From NCBI GenBank assembly GCA_965652565.1, contig CBFGWL010000057.1, forward strand, positions 1 to 20,086: a DNA stretch of 20,086 nucleotides. Direction: 5' to 3'. Below, piece after piece: positions 5,639-13,077 of this stretch. Source of the stretch: RSA11 sp965652565. Lineage in GTDB: Bacteria > Actinomycetota > Thermoleophilia > Solirubrobacterales > 70-9. The number at the start of each line of letters is the position of its first letter. Position 1 is the first letter of the stretch. The notes beneath the pieces were generated by a model. That model made no database searches and was not told where the DNA came from. It saw only the letters and a program-made list of their open reading frames with translations. A program made the translations under genes and the position numbers.

Positions 5639-7378
5639 ATGCGCCCGTCCCGGCGACAACTCGCCGGCCGGTCGCGCCCGATCGCCGCCCTCGGCCTGCT
5701 CCTCGCCCTCGCCTTTGCCGCTTGCGGCGGCAGCGGAGGCGACGAACGACCCTTCGTGGCGGCGCCGGCGGACCGGCCCAACATCGTGTTCCTGCTCACT
5801 GACGACCAGGAGTACGACGCGATGTCTGTGATGCATCGCACACGTCGCCTGCTCGGCCGCGAGGGCGTCACCTTCGAGAACGCGTTCACGAGCTACCCGC
5901 TCTGCTGCCCCTCGCGCGCGACGTTCCTGACCGGCCAGCACGCGCACAACCACGGCGTGATCGACAACCGCGCCCCCGAGGGGGGTTACACGCGCCTCGA
6001 CAACAGCGAGACGCTGCCGGTCTGGCTGCGGCGCGCCGGCTACCTCACCGCGCACTTCGGCAAATACCTGAACGACTACATGCGCGAGAACGGCGTGCCG
6101 CCGGGCTGGCATCGGTGGTTCGGGATGGCCGAGCCCGCCGCGCGCTACTTCAAGGCGACCTTCGTGGATGACGGGGAGGTCGTCTCGACCGGCAAGCGCC
6201 CGGCCGACTACTCAACCGATCTGATGACCGACAAGGCGATCGAGTTCATCCGCAGCGATGAGGCGCGCTCGGCGCCCTTCTATCTGTCGATCGGGTACGT
6301 GGCGCCACACGTCGGCAAGTCCTTCGTCAAGGGCGACCACTGCACCGACAAGGGGCCGGAGCCGGCTCCGCGCCACCTCGGGCGCTTCCGCGGACGCGAG
6401 ATCCCGCGCACGCCGAACTTCAACGAGGACGACGTCTCCGACAAGCCGAGCTTCATCCGGGAGACCGACAAGGTCCTGGGCAAGACGCTGCGGGAGAAGA
6501 CCGACAAGTATCAGTGCCGCCTGGAGACCCTGCTCGCCGTCGATGAGTCGGTCGCGCGGATCGTGCGCGCCCTCCGCGAGGTGGGAGAGCTCGACAACAC
6601 CTACATCTTCTTCATCTCCGACAACGGGTTCGTGCAGGGGCAGCACCGCCTCAAGGGCGGCAAGGCGGTCCCTTATGAAGACTCGATCCGCGTGCCGATG
6701 CTCGTCCGCGGCCCCGGCGTGGCCCGCGGAGCCGTGACGCGCGAGCTCGTCGCGAACGTCGACTTCGCGCCGACGATGCTCGACATCGCGGGTGGCGAAT
6801 CGCCCCTGAACATGGACGGCGAGTCGTTGCTGCCGGTGCTCTCCGAGCCCGGCCGGTTGACCGGCCGGGCGATCCCGCTCGAGTCCTTCCGCGAGGACGG
6901 CTTTCACGGCGTGCGCACCGATCGCTTCGCCTATGCGGAGCGGACCGCGACCGGGGAGGTCGAGCTGTACGACCTGCGCCTCGACCCCTATCAGCTGGAA
7001 AGCGTCCACGACGACCCGCAGTACGAGCGCGCCCGCGAGGCGCTCGCGGAGCTCAACGAGAGGCTCGCCGACTGTTCGGGCAAGGGCTGCGTGCCGAAGC
7101 CGCGCCTCGAGCTCGAGATCACGCGCAAACCCGCCGGCGACGGAGCGGATGAGTGCGAATCGAACCGCGCCGTGGTCGCCGTCGTTGGCGAGGACGCCGA
7201 CGTCGTCACGGAGGTGCGCGGCGAGGTGGGCGGCCGCAGGCTCGCCGCGGCCGGCCCGGCGCCGCGCGTGGTGCGCGTTCCGCCGCGCGCCCGACCGCGG
7301 GTGCGGGTGCGGGCGGAGCTCGTCGACGGCCGGCTGGTCGATCTCGCGGCCCGTGCTCCGGGCTGCCTGAGCGGCTGA
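5639..7378 (+). CDS. Sulfatase (arylsulfatase-like), predicted surface lipoprotein
   Basis: A 579-residue protein beginning with a twin-basic N-terminus and hydrophobic stretch (about 15-28) that ends in FAAC-GG (Cys29), a lipobox-like signal, so it is probably a membrane-anchored exported lipoprotein. The alkaline-phosphatase-fold sulfatase domain starts with RPNIVFLLTDDQ (46-57, metal-binding Asp55/Asp56). The activation motif is CCPSR (89-93), with Cys89 in the C-x-P-S-R position that is oxidised to formylglycine. GKYLNDY (141-147), APH (222-224), FFISDNGF (324-331, metal ligands Asp328/Asn329) and YEDSIRVPMLVRGPG (346-360) follow. After LYDLRLDPYQLESVHDDP (443-460) comes a tail of about 90 residues with Cys506 and Cys576, not part of the core family. 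It hydrolyses sulfate esters of an unknown substrate. There is no SD at the ATG. Confidence 0.92.
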   Translation: MRPSRRQLAGRSRPIAALGLLLALAFAACGGSGGDERPFVAAPADRPNIVFLLTDDQEYDAMSVMHRTRRLLGREGVTFENAFTSYPLCCPSRATFLTGQHAHNHGVIDNRAPEGGYTRLDNSETLPVWLRRAGYLTAHFGKYLNDYMRENGVPPGWHRWFGMAEPAARYFKATFVDDGEVVSTGKRPADYSTDLMTDKAIEFIRSDEARSAPFYLSIGYVAPHVGKSFVKGDHCTDKGPEPAPRHLGRFRGREIPRTPNFNEDDVSDKPSFIRETDKVLGKTLREKTDKYQCRLETLLAVDESVARIVRALREVGELDNTYIFFISDNGFVQGQHRLKGGKAVPYEDSIRVPMLVRGPGVARGAVTRELVANVDFAPTMLDIAGGESPLNMDGESLLPVLSEPGRLTGRAIPLESFREDGFHGVRTDRFAYAERTATGEVELYDLRLDPYQLESVHDDPQYERAREALAELNERLADCSGKGCVPKPRLELEITRKPAGDGADECESNRAVVAVVGEDADVVTEVRGEVGGRRLAAAGPAPRVVRVPPRARPRVRVRAELVDGRLVDLAARAPGCLSG

Positions 7379-7410
7379 CCGCACGCCGGGGGAACTGATC
7401 GAGGTGCTTC

Positions 7411-9201
7411 GTGGGTGAGATCATCCTCATCACCGGGGTTCTGACGACGGTCGCGCTCGCGGCGTCGCTGCTCGCCGGACGCGTCCGCGTCCCGGCGCTC
7501 CTCCTGTTCCTCGCGATCGGGATGGCGATTGGCTCGGACGGGCTCGATCTCGTCGACTTCTCGGATTACGAGCTCGCTCGCGACGTCGGGATCGTCGCTC
7601 TCGCGCTGATCATCTTCGAGGGCGGCTTGACGACGAACGCCGAGTCCCTGCGGTCGGTGGCGGGCACGGCCGCAGTCCTCTCGATCGGCGGGACCCTGCT
7701 CACCGCGGTGATCACCGGCGCGGCCGCGGTCCTGCTCTTCGACCTGGGGACGCTCGAGGGCATGCTGCTCGGCGGGATCATCGCCTCCACCGACGCCGCC
7801 GCGGTGTTCGCGGTCATGCGCGGTTCCGCCCTGCCGCCCCGCACGGCGCACATGCTGGAGGGCGAGGCGGCCAGCAACGACCCAGTGGCGATCCTCCTCG
7901 TGATCGGCTTCATCCAGTGGATCCAGCAGCCGGACTACGGGGCGCTCGACATGGTCTGGCTGCTCATCAAGCAGCTCGGCCTGGGCGCCGTGGTCGGTGT
8001 CGCGGTCGGCGTGGTCGCGGTTCGGGTGCTGCGCCGCATCGATCTGCCGACGATCGGCCTCTATCCGGTTGCGTCGCTCGCGGTTGCCGCGATCGCGTTC
8101 GGGATCCCCGATGTCCTCGGCGGCTCGGGCTTCCTCGCCGTCTACGCGGCGGGCCTGGTGCTGGGCTCTTCCCTGATCCCGGCGAAGCGCACGGTGACGG
8201 CCTTCCACACCGGCCTCGCCTGGCTCTCGCAGCTCTCGATGTTCTTCACGCTGGGTCTGCTCGTCTTCCCGTCGCAGCTCGGCGACGTCGCGCTCGAGGG
8301 CACGCTCCTGGCGCTCGTGCTGGCGTTCATCGCACGCCCCGTCGCGGTGGCGATCACCACGGCGCTCGGGCCGCTGACGCGCGCTGAGCGCGTCCTCGTG
8401 GGCTGGGCGGGGCTGCGCGGCGCGGTCCCCGTGGTGCTCGCCACCTTCCCGGTCATCGCGGGGATCCCGGAAAGCGTGGACTTCTTCAACATCATCTTCT
8501 TCGCCGTCGTCTTCTCCCTGCTCCTACAGGGGCCGACCTTCGAGCCGCTCGCCCGCCGCTTGGGGCTCACCGTCGACTCGCCGCCATTGCCCGAGCCGAT
8601 CGCCGAGATCGGCTCGTCGCGACGACTGGGCGCCGAGGTGGTGGAGTACGAGATCGGCGCCGGCGACGCCGCCGCGAACGCGCGCGTGCGCGATCTCGGC
8701 CTGCCGCGCGAGGCGGTGGTGAGCGTGATCGTGCGCGACGGCAACGCCCTGCCGCCGCGAGGCTCGATGCGCCTCGCCCCGGGCGACCACCTGCACATCC
8801 TCGTGCGCCGCGAGGCCTCCCGCGAGCTCGCCGAGCTGGTCGAGCGCTGGCGCAACGGCCCGCTCGGCCCGCCCCCGCGGCCGCCGCGCTCGGTCCGCGG
8901 CGTCGCGCCGATCTTCACGGTCAAGCCGCTCGCCGACGACGTGGTGGAGGGCGAGATCACGCGCCCGCAAAAGGTTCTCGGCGAGCCCGTCGTCGCCCGT
9001 CTGCGAGTCCGCCGCGACGAGCCGGGCGCGCTTGTGTTGCTCGCCGACGGCCGGTACGCGGTGCTCGGTCCGATCGTCATGGTGGGTTCGCGGGACGACC
9101 TCGCGAACTACGCGCGGCGGCGTGCGCAGAGTGCCGAAAGCGACGAGAAGGCTTGGTTGCAGACCGTCGTCGGCGCGCTGGCGGCCGACACGTTCACCTA
9201 G
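7411..9201 (+). CDS. CPA1-family cation/proton antiporter (NhaP2/CvrA-like) with RCK_C domain
   Basis: A 596-residue protein. Residues 1-385 form a transmembrane Na+/H+-exchanger domain of about 12 helices. It contains IIFEGGLTT (67-75), STDAAAVFAVMR (126-137), the ion-site Asn-Asp pair in EGEAASNDPVAI (150-161, N156/D157) and GLRGAVPVVLATF (334-346). The cytosolic part has an RCK_C/TrkA_C-like domain (about 408-466, ending LAPGDHLHILVRRE) and a second small domain (about 500-565) as in NhaP2-type potassium/proton antiporters. By family, it exchanges K+ or Na+ for H+ across the inner membrane and may be gated by a ligand at RCK_C; the cation cannot be read from sequence. GTG at 7411 has GAGGTG 4 nt upstream. 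It follows the sulfatase by 32 nt and may be co-transcribed. Confidence 0.93.
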   Translation: MGEIILITGVLTTVALAASLLAGRVRVPALLLFLAIGMAIGSDGLDLVDFSDYELARDVGIVALALIIFEGGLTTNAESLRSVAGTAAVLSIGGTLLTAVITGAAAVLLFDLGTLEGMLLGGIIASTDAAAVFAVMRGSALPPRTAHMLEGEAASNDPVAILLVIGFIQWIQQPDYGALDMVWLLIKQLGLGAVVGVAVGVVAVRVLRRIDLPTIGLYPVASLAVAAIAFGIPDVLGGSGFLAVYAAGLVLGSSLIPAKRTVTAFHTGLAWLSQLSMFFTLGLLVFPSQLGDVALEGTLLALVLAFIARPVAVAITTALGPLTRAERVLVGWAGLRGAVPVVLATFPVIAGIPESVDFFNIIFFAVVFSLLLQGPTFEPLARRLGLTVDSPPLPEPIAEIGSSRRLGAEVVEYEIGAGDAAANARVRDLGLPREAVVSVIVRDGNALPPRGSMRLAPGDHLHILVRREASRELAELVERWRNGPLGPPPRPPRSVRGVAPIFTVKPLADDVVEGEITRPQKVLGEPVVARLRVRRDEPGALVLLADGRYAVLGPIVMVGSRDDLANYARRRAQSAESDEKAWLQTVVGALAADTFT

Positions 9202-9213
9202 GGGCGTAGCCCC
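9201..9213 (+). terminator. Small hairpin at the antiporter stop codon
   Basis: GGGGC (9201-9205) and GCCCC (9209-9213) form a perfect 5-bp stem with a 3-nt loop, starting in the last base of the antiporter TAG. There is no T-run, so it would be a weak terminator at best. It could instead stabilise the mRNA end. Confidence 0.25.
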
Positions 9214-9227
9214 GCGCGCGCCCTCGC

Positions 9228-9233
9228 TAGGCT
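9228..9233 (+). promoter_or_regulatory. Candidate -10 element for the zinc-ribbon/PAS gene
   Basis: TAGGCT (9228-9233) lies 7 nt before the GTG start at 9241, the same geometry as the putative leaderless promoters of yebC, recJ and the HIT gene. No SD precedes the GTG and no convincing -35 is visible. Confidence 0.35.
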
Positions 9234-9240
9234 TTCGGGC

Positions 9241-9726
9241 GTGCCCTTCTTCATCTGTCCAAGTTGCGGCAACAGGGAGCTGAACGCATCGCGCACCGCG
9301 GGGTTTTCGAACCGCCCCAAGGGCTGCTCGAAATGCGGCTTCGGGTTCCTGTTTGAGCTACTCGACGACTACTACCCGGCCCCCGACGCCGCGTTCTTCA
9401 CCTGCGACAACCAGGGACGCGTCCTCGACGTCGGCCGCGGCGGGTACGAGCTCACGGGGCTCAAGGACGAGGACGTGATCGGCCGGCCGATCAAGGACGT
9501 CCTCGGGCTGGAGTGGGTTGACGCTGGTGATGGGGGCAAGGAAGCTGACACCGATGGCGACGGCGTGACCGATCCGATCGAGACCACCCTGGAGTGGGGG
9601 GTCCGGTCGCTCGGCAAGCGGGTGACGGTGCACGCCGAGGGAGATCTGCCAGCCGAGGCGGTCGCGGATGTCTTCCCCGCCTATGACGACGATGGCGGAC
9701 TCCTCTTGGTCCTCACGCCGGAGTAG
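9241..9726 (+). CDS. Small zinc-ribbon and PAS-domain protein with EF-hand-like loop
   Basis: A 161-residue soluble protein. The N-terminus has a CPSC ... CSKC pair (Cys6, Cys9, Cys29, Cys32) typical of a treble-clef or zinc-ribbon knuckle. Residues about 46-160 resemble a PAS domain: DAAFFTCDNQGRVLDVGRGGYELTGLKDEDVIGRPIKDVLGL, then a terminal beta-rich part ending PAYDDDGGLLLVLTP. Between them lies an acidic insert with DTDGDGVTDPIE (103-114), which fits the 12-residue calcium loop pattern D-x-D-x-D-G-x-x-D-x-x-E. No kinase, cyclase or DNA-binding output domain is attached, so it may sense a ligand or redox state and act through a partner. The GTG at 9241 is chosen because it places CPSC at the usual distance from the start and has a -10-like box 7 nt upstream. 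Function unknown. Confidence 0.85.
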   Translation: MPFFICPSCGNRELNASRTAGFSNRPKGCSKCGFGFLFELLDDYYPAPDAAFFTCDNQGRVLDVGRGGYELTGLKDEDVIGRPIKDVLGLEWVDAGDGGKEADTDGDGVTDPIETTLEWGVRSLGKRVTVHAEGDLPAEAVADVFPAYDDDGGLLLVLTPE

Positions 9727-9781
9727 GGTGCGCCGGATGCACCGAGTCGAACCGCTCGCCGAGGGGGCGAGCTAAGCCAAG
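9727..9781 (+). promoter_or_regulatory. Structured leader of secDF with two perfect hairpins
   Basis: Two hairpins fill the 55-nt gap. The first is GGTGC (9727-9731)/GCACC (9739-9743) with a 7-nt loop, starting directly after the PAS-gene stop. The second is GCTCGCC (9754-9760)/GGCGAGC (9766-9772) with loop GAGGG (9761-9765). The only SD-like sequence before the secDF ATG, GAGGGGG (9761-9767), lies in the loop and stem of the second hairpin, which ends 9 nt before the ATG. This could modulate translation of secDF; the first hairpin could also be a weak terminator. Confidence 0.4.
9737..9775 (+). other. Possible 12-codon upstream ORF before secDF
   Basis: ATG at 9737 opens a short frame encoding MHRVEPLAEGAS and closing with TAA at 9773-9775, 6 nt before and in the same frame as the secDF ATG. 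AGGGTG (9725-9730) lies 6 nt upstream and could serve as a weak SD. The ORF reads through the second leader hairpin, so ribosomes on it would open that structure. Frames this short arise by chance, so this is only a candidate leader peptide. Confidence 0.2.
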
Positions 9782-12715
9782 ATGGGCAGCCGCCGCCGCA
9801 GCACGATCGTGCTCGCGCTCGTCCTCCTGTTGCTGGCGGGCTCGGCGTGGGCGATCGCGAACAAGCCCACGGTCCTCGGTCTCGATCTGCAGGGCGGCAC
9901 GGAGCTCGTCTACGAGGCGATCCCGACCCCGCAGAACCCGGACATCGACGCCGACGACATGGACCGGGCGATCGAGATCGTCCGCACGCGCGTCGACGCG
10001 TTCGGCGTCGCCGAGCCCGAGATCACGCAGGTCGGCGAGACCCAGATCGCCGTCAGCCTGCCCAACGTGGACAACGCCGACGACGCGATCGCGCAGGTCG
10101 GCGACACGGCGCAGCTCTACTTCTACGACTTCGAGGGGAGCCCCGAGGAGGACGTCCAGAACGTCATCCCGCAGGACCCCGACGTGCAGAACCCGGGCTC
10201 GCGGCCCTACAACCGCCTCTGGGACGCGGTGACCGACGCGTCGAAGCGCAAACCCGAGTGTTTCCAGGATCTCTGCACGACCAACGGGCCGACCTTCTAT
10301 CTGTTCGACAAGTCCACGCTCGAGCTGCTGGCCGGCCCGACCGAGCGCCGAGTCGACCTCTTCCGGCAGTTCAACGGTGAGCAGCCGGAGAACTCCGTGG
10401 TCAAGACCGTCCCGCAGGGCACCGTGGTCGTCCGTGCCGAGCCGAACGAGGACAACCCCGAGACCGAGGACATCGACGAGTCCGAGCAGTCGCGCGGCTG
10501 GTTCGTCCTGCGTGACCGTCCCGAGCTCACGGGCGACGAGATCCGCAACCCCGAGCAGAACTACGACCAGTTCAACCAGCCGATCGTCACCTTCGAGTTC
10601 ACCGACGAGGGGCGGCGGGCGTTCCAGGAGGTCACCGAGCGCATCGCGTTGCGCGGCGCGGCCGACGCTCCGCCAGGCCTCTGCGCGACCAGCCCGGATC
10701 AAGCTCCGCAGTTCTCGGGCACGTTCGCCGTGGTCCTCGACGGCGAGATCCAGTCGCGCCCGATCATCGACTTCTGCGAGAACCCGCGCGGCATCGACGG
10801 CCGCACCGGCGCGCAGATCTCCGGGATCGGCTCGCTCAAGGAGGCCCAGGACCTCGCGACGGTCCTGCGCATCGGCGCGCTGCCGGTCAAGCTCCAGCTG
10901 ATCTCCGAGTCGCAGGTGTCGGCGACGCTCGGCCAGCAGGCGCTCGACGAGGGCCTCGTCGCCGGCCTCGTCGGCCTCGCCCTGGTGCTCGCCTTCCTCG
11001 TCGTCTACTACCGCTTCCTCGGCGTCGTCGCCGGCTTGGGCCTCTTGGTCTACGCGGTGTACTTCTTGGCGCTGATCAAGGTGATCCCGATCACGATGAC
11101 CCTGCCGGGCATCGCGGGCCTGATCCTCACGATCGGCGTCGCGGCCGACTCGAACATCGTCATCTTCGAGCGCATCAAGGAGGAGGTGCGCAAGGGCAAA
11201 TCCCTGCTCTCGGCGATCTCCGTGGGCTACCGGCGCGGCATCGCGACGATCATCGACGCGAACGTGATCATCCTGATCACGTCGTTCATCCTCTTCGTGC
11301 TGGCGACCGCCGGCGTCAAGGGCTTCGCGTTCACGCTCGGCGTCGGCACCGTGGTCGCGCTGTTCACCGCGGTCCTCTTCACCCAGGCGATCCTGGCCGT
11401 CCTGGGCCGCTCGAAGATCCTGCGCTCGCCGCGCTTCCTCGGCGCCAGCGAGGAGCAGAAGGTGCGCTGGAACTTCGACTTCACGGGCGCCAGCAAGTGG
11501 TTCTTCTCGATCTCGGGCGTGATCCTCGTAATCGGCGCGATCGGGTTCGCGACGAAGCAGTTCAACCTCGGCATTGACTTCGAGTCGGGCTCGCGCATCA
11601 CCGCCGGTCTCGCGCAGGAGGCGACGGTCGAGGAGGTCCGCGCGGCGCTGCTCGACGAGGGCATCACGGAGGCGGAGTCGGCCAAGATCCAGCTCATCGA
11701 GGGCGACGATCTGGGCGCGACCGGCGTGCAGATCCAGGCGTCGCTCAACCCCGACCAGGCCGCGGAGGTGCGCCCGGCGCTCGAGAACGCGTTCGGCCTC
11801 GCAGGTTCAGAGGGCGGTGAGGAGGCGTACGAGTCGACGACGGTCGGCCCGACCTTCGGCGAGCAGATCGCGCGCAGCGCCGCCTGGGCGATCGGCTTCG
11901 CGCTGCTCGTCATCTGTATCTATGTCGCGATCCGGTTCGAGGCGAAGTACGCCGTCCCGGTGCTCATCGCCCTGATCCACGACATCCTGCTGACGGCGGG
12001 CGTGTACGCGCTCGTGGGACGGGAGGTGACCAGCTCGACCGTCGCGGCGCTGCTGACCATCCTCGGGCTCTCGATGTACGACACGATCATCGTGTTCGAC
12101 CGCATCCGAGAAAACGTGCCGCGCATGCCGCGGGCCGCCTTCTCGCAGATCGTCAACCGCTCGATGAGCGAGATCCTCACGCGGACGATCATCACCGGCC
12201 TCTCGACGGTGTTCGTCCTCGCTGCCTTGCTCGCCTTCGGCGGCGAGACGCTCACCGACTTTGCCTTCGCGATGATGATCGGCACCGCCTCGGGCTTCTA
12301 CTCGTCGATCTTCATCGCGACGCCGGTGCTGACCCACTGGAAGGAGCGCGAGCACACGTACCGTGTGCGCCGCGCCCAGATCAAGGAGACCATGGGGTAC
12401 GTCCCGGTCTTCCCCGAGGACAACGTCGTCGCGAAGGTCGACGACGACGAGGAGGCGCCGGTCGCCGGTCGCAGCGCGAGCGGGTCGGCCGCCGAGAACG
12501 CTGCCGCCGCCGACAGCGAGGGCGCGCGCTCGGCCGGCTCCACGGCTGTGGGCGTGGCGGATCGCGAGCAAGCCGGCGACGGCGGGGAGTCCGCCGAGGA
12601 GCAGCGCGACACGGACGGCTTGAGCGCGGCCTCGCGTGCCGCCGCCGAGCGTGCCGCCGAGCGGCGTCGCTCGCAGCAGCGCAAGCGCCGCCGTAAGCAC
12701 GGGAGGCCACGATGA
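9782..12715 (+). CDS. secDF: Fused protein translocase subunit SecDF
   Basis: A 977-residue fusion of SecD and SecF, the proton-driven RND-type accessory that pulls exported proteins off the SecYEG channel on the outer membrane face. The SecD half has TM1 (8-26), GLDLQGGTELVYE (33-45), a large periplasmic P1 region (about 46-375), a TM bundle, and GVAADSNIVIFERIKEEVRKGK (452-473) with the conserved ion-path Asp456. The SecF half starts after a linker: WNFDFTGASKWFF (563-575), LGIDFESGSRI (596-606), periplasmic P4 (about 607-690), and SMYDTIIVFDRIREN (764-778) with Asp767. The last about 105 residues form a low-complexity tail rich in Ala/Glu/Ser that ends very basic (RRRSQQRKRRRKHGRPR, 961-977), likely cytosolic. 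In most actinobacteria secD and secF are separate genes. No yajC is adjacent. Confidence 0.96.
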   Translation: MGSRRRSTIVLALVLLLLAGSAWAIANKPTVLGLDLQGGTELVYEAIPTPQNPDIDADDMDRAIEIVRTRVDAFGVAEPEITQVGETQIAVSLPNVDNADDAIAQVGDTAQLYFYDFEGSPEEDVQNVIPQDPDVQNPGSRPYNRLWDAVTDASKRKPECFQDLCTTNGPTFYLFDKSTLELLAGPTERRVDLFRQFNGEQPENSVVKTVPQGTVVVRAEPNEDNPETEDIDESEQSRGWFVLRDRPELTGDEIRNPEQNYDQFNQPIVTFEFTDEGRRAFQEVTERIALRGAADAPPGLCATSPDQAPQFSGTFAVVLDGEIQSRPIIDFCENPRGIDGRTGAQISGIGSLKEAQDLATVLRIGALPVKLQLISESQVSATLGQQALDEGLVAGLVGLALVLAFLVVYYRFLGVVAGLGLLVYAVYFLALIKVIPITMTLPGIAGLILTIGVAADSNIVIFERIKEEVRKGKSLLSAISVGYRRGIATIIDANVIILITSFILFVLATAGVKGFAFTLGVGTVVALFTAVLFTQAILAVLGRSKILRSPRFLGASEEQKVRWNFDFTGASKWFFSISGVILVIGAIGFATKQFNLGIDFESGSRITAGLAQEATVEEVRAALLDEGITEAESAKIQLIEGDDLGATGVQIQASLNPDQAAEVRPALENAFGLAGSEGGEEAYESTTVGPTFGEQIARSAAWAIGFALLVICIYVAIRFEAKYAVPVLIALIHDILLTAGVYALVGREVTSSTVAALLTILGLSMYDTIIVFDRIRENVPRMPRAAFSQIVNRSMSEILTRTIITGLSTVFVLAALLAFGGETLTDFAFAMMIGTASGFYSSIFIATPVLTHWKEREHTYRVRRAQIKETMGYVPVFPEDNVVAKVDDDEEAPVAGRSASGSAAENAAAADSEGARSAGSTAVGVADREQAGDGGESAEEQRDTDGLSAASRAAAERAAERRRSQQRKRRRKHGRPR

Positions 12716-12737
12716 CGATGGGGAGGATCGTTAGCTG

Positions 12738-13007
12738 ATGGCAGCTTTGGTCTGGATCACCACCGCGGTCGCGATCTGGCACTTCACGGTGCTCGTCCCC
12801 GATCGCTTCTGGGGCGGGATCGCCGGTGCCCTGCTCGGCGCCGTCGTCGGCGGCGTGCTCTCGGGCGCAGCGTTCCAGGCGGCGCTCGGCCTCAGCATGG
12901 GCGAGACCAGCCTCGCGACCGTCCTCTACACGGTCCCCGGGTGCCTGCTGGGCTGCGCCGCGATCTACGCCTACGGCATCAGTCGCGAGGAAGAGCTCGA
13001 GCTCTGA
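12738..13007 (+). CDS. Small hydrophobic membrane protein of unknown function
   Basis: An 89-residue protein with about three hydrophobic segments (roughly 3-20, 24-52 and 62-80). The central one is a glycine zipper (GGIAGALLGAVVGGVLSG), and the C-terminus is acidic (SREEELEL). I do not recognise a characterised family; it superficially resembles GlsB/YeaQ-type small membrane proteins but lacks a decisive motif. GGGAGG (12721-12726) lies 11 nt before the ATG at 12738, a somewhat long but usable SD. It follows secDF by 22 nt, so it is probably co-translated and could be a membrane partner, but this rests on position only. The codon bias matches its neighbours, which supports it being real. Confidence 0.75.
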   Translation: MAALVWITTAVAIWHFTVLVPDRFWGGIAGALLGAVVGGVLSGAAFQAALGLSMGETSLATVLYTVPGCLLGCAAIYAYGISREEELEL

Positions 13008-13064
13008 GGCCGAGATCGCGACGGGGCTTTAGCAGGCGCTTTCCGTTCCGTCCTGAGGCGTCCA

Positions 13065-13070
13065 TACCTT
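13065..13070 (+). promoter_or_regulatory. Candidate -10 element for recJ, supports GTG start at 13078
   Basis: TACCTT (13065-13070) lies 7 nt before GTG 13078, the spacing expected for a leaderless transcript. A poor -35-like TTCCGT (13041-13046) is 18 bp upstream. No SD is visible. A TTG three codons earlier (13069) would overlap this box and is less likely to be the start. Confidence 0.35.
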
Positions 13071-13077
13071 GGGCGCC

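Noticed and set aside
13069..13077. TTG start for RecJ three codons upstream of GTG 13078
   Set aside because: TTG is rarer, has no SD, and overlaps the -10-like TACCTT that fits a leaderless start at GTG 13078.
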